This document shows, in pieces, positions 4,394 through 6,261 of a stretch of 6,261 nucleotides of DNA. The position numbers were made by a program, and so were the translations under genes. The stretch covers positions 1 to 6,261 of the forward strand of contig JASHUK010000096.1 in assembly GCA_030040055.1 (NCBI GenBank). Direction: 5' to 3'. Position 1 is the first letter of the stretch. Each line of letters starts with the position of its first letter. The notes beneath the pieces are model-generated. The model was not told the DNA's origin. It saw only the letters and a program-made list of their open reading frames with translations, and did no database searches. The stretch comes from Nitrososphaerales archaeon (GTDB lineage: Archaea; Thermoproteota; Nitrososphaeria; Nitrososphaerales; Gagatemarchaeaceae).

Positions 4394-5430
4394 AGCCTGG
4401 TCGCTATCCTGTAGAAGTCCCACAGCCGGGTCTCGAGGCCGTACCTCTCCGTGTTCGAGTGCATGTACCAGTAGATCGAGAGGAGGGACGGCCACATCCT
4501 CAGCAGGCTGAAGTCCCCGTCGATCTTCGACTTCACGAACCTGTATACCTTTGAGTACATCTTGTAGTGCTCGAGGACGGCCTGCCTGTACCCTTCCGGG
4601 TCCCCGAGGTGCTCGACGAAGAGGTTGGCGCACTGCATGCTCGGCACTATCCCCTCGCCCAGCATCGGGTAGACCGTGCCGATGGACTCCCCCACCCCGA
4701 CGGCCTTCCCCTTGGAGAAGGGCTGGCAGTACTGCGGCGGGATGACCCTCACCGGCCTTCCTATCCTCCTCAGGACCTCGCAGTGGTATTTCTTGACGAA
4801 CTCGTCCATCTCGCCCCGGTATCGCCCGTGGATGTCCCCGCCCCCCACGTGAGCCATCCCGTCCCCCAGGGGGAAGAACCACCAGTAGCCTGTGAGGTTG
4901 GGGTAGGGCCTGATGACGAAGTCGTCGTAGGGGAGCTCGCTGGACTTCACCTGGTACTCGAGCGAAGGCACGACCAGGTCCCCCTCGATCTTGGGGAGCA
5001 GCGAGCGGTGGAGCCCGGTCGCGTCCACTACGACGTCGAACCCGTCGAACTCTGATCCCGGGTCTTTGACCTGCGCCCCCCAGTGCACCTTCCTCTCCTT
5101 GATCATGTCGTGCGTCAGCCTGTGCTTGTCGTAGGTGACGAGGCCCTTCAGCGGAACCTCGAGCTGCATGTCGCCCAGGTCGACGACCATCTTCTTCCCT
5201 GTGTGCAGGACGTAGTCGTCGAATTCGAACCCTGCCATCTTGACGAGCTTTCTGATGAAGGGCTGGCTGGTCCCCCAGGCGCAGACCGTGTACCAGTTCT
5301 TCTCGGCCTTCATCTCGAACAGCTCGACCTCGTGCTCGGGAGGGATGCGGTTCGCAAGATACGCTCCTGTCACACCGGCACCGACTACGGCGACCTTCAA
5401 CGGACTGGCTACCTCGGCGCGACGTCTCAC
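4390..5430 (-). CDS. FAD-dependent oxidoreductase, geranylgeranyl reductase family
   Basis: A 346-residue flavoprotein. The N-terminal Rossmann fold KVAVVGAGVTGAYLANRI (12-29) has the GxGxxG loop at 17-22 and an acidic end at E39. DATG (136-139) and GVGESIGTVYPMLGEGI (245-261) are the second and third FAD contact blocks. YWWFFP (182-187) followed by 8 residues and GGG matches the YxWxFP-x-GxG substrate-pocket motif of geranylgeranyl reductases, which saturate double bonds of archaeal isoprenoid lipids at the membrane. The substrate is inferred; a related flavoprotein role is possible, since the protein is rather short for the family. The start is GTG at 5428-5430; a TTG at 5398-5400 would begin at MKVAVVGAG with GAGGT 10 nt upstream and is nearly as likely. 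It is divergent from citrate synthase and overlaps alaX by 4 nt. Confidence 0.85.
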   Translation of the reverse strand: MRRRAEVASPLKVAVVGAGVTGAYLANRIPPEHEVELFEMKAEKNWYTVCAWGTSQPFIRKLVKMAGFEFDDYVLHTGKKMVVDLGDMQLEVPLKGLVTYDKHRLTHDMIKERKVHWGAQVKDPGSEFDGFDVVVDATGLHRSLLPKIEGDLVVPSLEYQVKSSELPYDDFVIRPYPNLTGYWWFFPLGDGMAHVGGGDIHGRYRGEMDEFVKKYHCEVLRRIGRPVRVIPPQYCQPFSKGKAVGVGESIGTVYPMLGEGIVPSMQCANLFVEHLGDPEGYRQAVLEHYKMYSKVYRFVKSKIDGDFSLLRMWPSLLSIYWYMHSNTERYGLETRLWDFYRIATRL

Positions 5431-5480
5431 CTGCCCTTTTCTACTTGTCGTTCGTGGCCGCTTGAAACAAGTGGGGAAAG

Positions 5481-5488
5481 CCTATAAA
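5481..5488. promoter_or_regulatory. TATA element in the citrate synthase / GGR divergent promoter
   Basis: CCTATAAA on the plus strand, TTTATAGG on the minus strand. Plus strand: the purine-rich GGGGAAAG just upstream fits a BRE, and a start about 26 nt downstream falls near 5511, some 12 nt before the citrate synthase ATG. Minus strand: TTTATA is a good box A, giving a start near 5459, about 30 nt before the GTG of the GGR-family gene. It is the only TATA-like element in the 93-bp gap and may serve both directions. Confidence 0.6.
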
Positions 5489-5495
5489 CCCCGTA

Positions 5496-5513
5496 TACCG
5501 AGTAACCTCGGTA
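5496..5513. promoter_or_regulatory. 18-bp perfect palindrome, candidate operator of citrate synthase
   Basis: TACCGAG (5496-5502), spacer TAAC (5503-5506), CTCGGTA (5507-5513): a perfect 7+7 inverted repeat. It starts 8 bp after the TATA box and ends 10 bp before the ATG, covering the expected transcription start. A protein bound here would block initiation. In the RNA it could also form a 7-bp stem with a 4-nt loop. The downstream protein carries a ribbon-helix-helix-like N-terminus, so self-binding is a natural guess. Confidence 0.6.
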
Positions 5514-5523
5514 AACGAAGGCC

Positions 5524-6261
5524 ATGTCGAAGGTGGTGAAGGTCTCGGATGACACGCACGCCAAGCTGACGTCGATGGCGAAGTGGGGGGAGCCTCTCGA
5601 CCAGGTCATCCAACGTCTGACCACCCAGGCCAAGGGCTTGGAGGATGTCATTGCAGGGAAGAGCTCCATTTGCTTCATAGACGGACAGGAGGGGAGGCTA
5701 CTCTACCGCGGGTACGACATCGTCGACCTCGCCCAGCACTCGAGCTACGAAGAGACGACCTTCCTGCTCCTCAACGGGCACCTGCCCACAGCCGCGGAGC
5801 TCCGCGCTTTCTCGGCTGAGCTCGCCGCGAAGAGGCCCATCCCCGCCGACGTGACGTCGATCATAGCGACGCTCCCCAGGAACTGTGACGCCATGGACGC
5901 CCTAAGGGTCGGCGTGGCGGCCCTCGGAGTGTACGACGACCCCATGTACTCGCAGCACGAGAAGGCGATGTCGATCGCTTCGAAGGTCGGCACCATCGTC
6001 GCCGCCATCCACAGGCACAAGCACAGCCAGGACCCCATACCCCCGGAGCCGAAGCTGAGCTTCTCGACCGACCTCCTCAGGATGGTCACGGGAGAAGGGC
6101 CGTCCACCGCAGACTCCCATCTGATGGACGTCCTGCTGATACTCCACGCCGACCACGAGCTCAACGCCTCCACGTTCACGGCCAGGGTGATCGCGTCGAC
6201 CCTGTCGGACGTCTATTCGGCGGTCACCGGCGCCGTCGGGGCGCTGAAGGGGCCGCTGCAC
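5524..6261 (+). CDS. Citrate synthase with N-terminal RHH-like extension (3' end beyond window)
   Basis: 246 codons are visible, with no stop before the window end. From residue 37 the protein is citrate synthase: KGLEDVIAGKSSICFIDG (37-54), LLYRGYDIVDLA (59-70), FLLLNGHLPTAAEL (80-93), LHADHELNASTFTARVIASTLSD (207-229, with catalytic His H211) and GALKGPLH, whose His H246 is the second active-site His and the last residue. The catalytic Asp lies beyond the edge. It condenses oxaloacetate and acetyl-CoA; a 2-methylcitrate synthase role is not excluded. Residues 1-36 (MSKVVKVSDDTHAKLTSMAK... to TTQA) are extra compared with archaeal enzymes that start close to KGLEDV. They have the strand-helix-helix pattern of small archaeal RHH antitoxin-like proteins. 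The ATG has a TATA box and a palindrome upstream. No stop codon separates the two parts. Confidence 0.93.
   Translation, partial: MSKVVKVSDDTHAKLTSMAKWGEPLDQVIQRLTTQAKGLEDVIAGKSSICFIDGQEGRLLYRGYDIVDLAQHSSYEETTFLLLNGHLPTAAELRAFSAELAAKRPIPADVTSIIATLPRNCDAMDALRVGVAALGVYDDPMYSQHEKAMSIASKVGTIVAAIHRHKHSQDPIPPEPKLSFSTDLLRMVTGEGPSTADSHLMDVLLILHADHELNASTFTARVIASTLSDVYSAVTGAVGALKGPLH

Noticed and set aside
4394..4882. Open frame extending the AlaX frame upstream to give a 318-residue protein
   Set aside because: The upstream part lies over the GGR-family gene in another frame, is Arg/Gly/Pro-rich low-complexity-like sequence, and matches no family. AlaX homology begins right after the TTG at 4393.
4567..5055. 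162-codon plus-strand open frame
   Set aside because: It is antisense to the GGR-family gene and rich in Pro/Val/Asp/His as expected for a GC-rich shadow; the minus strand has the full FAD and YxWxFP motifs.
5745..6179. Minus-strand open frames opposite citrate synthase
   Set aside because: The plus strand encodes a clear citrate synthase with both active-site His residues; the minus frames show no family features.
1..6261. CRISPR array, insertion sequence with transposase, rRNA
   Set aside because: No regularly spaced direct repeats, transposase motifs or conserved rRNA blocks were seen.

Overview
The window is GC-rich and reads as archaeal DNA. A Bat-type HTH_10 regulator, a small AlaX-type tRNA editing protein, a geranylgeranyl-reductase-like flavoprotein, a VapBC pair, TATA boxes at leaderless-like spacing and a tRNA interrupted by bulge-helix-bulge introns all point that way. 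The gene mix suggests the TACK group, perhaps a Nitrososphaeria (Thaumarchaeota/Aigarchaeota)-like lineage, but the lineage is an inference. Several genes use TTG or GTG starts.

Layout. 1-221 (+): C-terminal end of an S9-family peptidase. 264-2027 (-): ClC chloride channel/transporter with a C-terminal CBS pair. 2028-2182: divergent promoter region. 2183-2824 (+): HTH_10 regulator. 2825-3009: no gene, but a 162-bp stretch bounded by a perfect 11-bp inverted repeat. 3010-3692 (-): vapB-vapC toxin-antitoxin pair. 3773-3898 (-): a tRNA gene 126 nt long. 3926-4393 (-): alaX. 4390-5430 (-): FAD-dependent GGR-family reductase overlapping alaX. 5431-5523: short divergent promoter region with an 18-bp palindrome. 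5524 to the window end (+): citrate synthase, truncated by the window edge.

Two items stand out. First, the tRNA folds as tRNA-Arg(CCT) only if three short introns are removed (D-loop, 30/31 and 45/46). The 45/46 intron has a textbook bulge-helix-bulge apart from its weak outer helix. Second, citrate synthase carries an in-frame N-terminal extension of about 35 residues that looks like a ribbon-helix-helix DNA-binding domain. A perfect 7+4+7 palindrome lies between its TATA box and start codon. Together these suggest, as a hypothesis, an autoregulating enzyme-repressor fusion.

How the genes relate. The GGR-family gene and alaX look translationally coupled, and the tRNA TATA box overlaps the alaX stop codon, so the minus strand reads GGR, alaX, tRNA-Arg, vapB, vapC with very little spacing. 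The reductase is probably involved in saturating isoprenoid lipid chains, AlaX in tRNA quality control and citrate synthase in central carbon metabolism. No single pathway unites the window.
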